The notes below the pieces were generated by a model. That model was not told the DNA's origin. It was given only the letters and a program-made list of their open reading frames with translations, and searched no databases. Source: Ichthyophonus hoferi (taxonomy: Eukaryota; Opisthokonta; Ichthyosporea; Ichthyophonida; Ichthyophonidae). Taken from it: DNA of 18,911 nucleotides. Both the position numbers and the translations under genes were made by a program. The DNA is taken from positions 7,810 to 26,720 of the forward strand of contig NAOQ01000009.1 of NCBI GenBank assembly GCA_002751075.1, in the 5' to 3' direction. Below, in pieces: positions 18,865 through 18,911 of the stretch; positions within the stretch are counted from its first letter, which is position 1; every line of letters begins with the position of its first letter.

Positions 18865-18911
18865 GAATCAATAATGATAATAATAATAATAATAATAGTA
18901 ATAGTAATAAT
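18776..18911 (+). repeat. (AAT)n microsatellite, runs off the right edge
   Basis: At least 135 bp of AAT units with a few interruptions (AGT units and GAATCA near 18865). The true length cannot be known from this window. Confidence 0.95.

Overview
This is a eukaryotic nuclear window: a spliced gene with GT-AG introns, strongly AT-rich intergenic DNA, microsatellites and several families of decayed dispersed repeats. The lineage cannot be fixed from the sequence. The one confident gene is a secreted pepsin-like (A1) aspartic protease with a short pro-region and three introns of about 280-380 bp. With so few genes per kb and so many repeats, this suggests a large repeat-laden genome, such as an early-diverging fungus, a protist or a simple animal. 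I do not commit further.

Layout. At the left edge (1-118, minus strand) is the 5' end of a second aspartic-protease gene that runs out of the window. Its first 24 residues match the complete gene at 18 positions, and its TATA-like box lies at nearly the same distance from the ATG. Positions 356-1085 hold copies of two dispersed repeats, called X and Y here. Positions 1121-1490 hold a repeat with a tRNA-like head (possible SINE). Positions 1770-2130 hold an inverted X copy, followed by repeats S and R, and R carries a local tandem triplication. Positions 2721-4980 show no supportable gene. The complete protease gene occupies 5152-7399 (minus strand, four exons, 433 residues). A second SINE-like copy (inverted) and a second S copy lie just upstream of it, at 7670-8235. 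Positions 8236-12812 are AT-rich with no supportable gene. Positions 12813-14850 hold a cluster R-X-Y-X; its first X is interrupted by a young 257-bp foldback MITE with 114-bp terminal inverted repeats and a 9-bp target-site duplication, which looks Mutator-like. Positions 14850-18000 are mostly unassigned. Two partial X copies (18001-18545) and an AAT microsatellite that runs off the right edge close the window.

Functionally, the two protease genes are head-to-tail paralogues on the same strand, about 5 kb apart. They look like part of a tandem family of extracellular proteases, with duplicated coding and promoter sequence separated by repeat-filled DNA. I found no CRISPR array, no intact tRNA or rRNA gene, and no complete autonomous transposon. 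I saw no convincing undescribed system. The most informative structures are the nested MITE insertion, which gives a clean empty-site comparison, and the uncharacterised X/Y repeat family.
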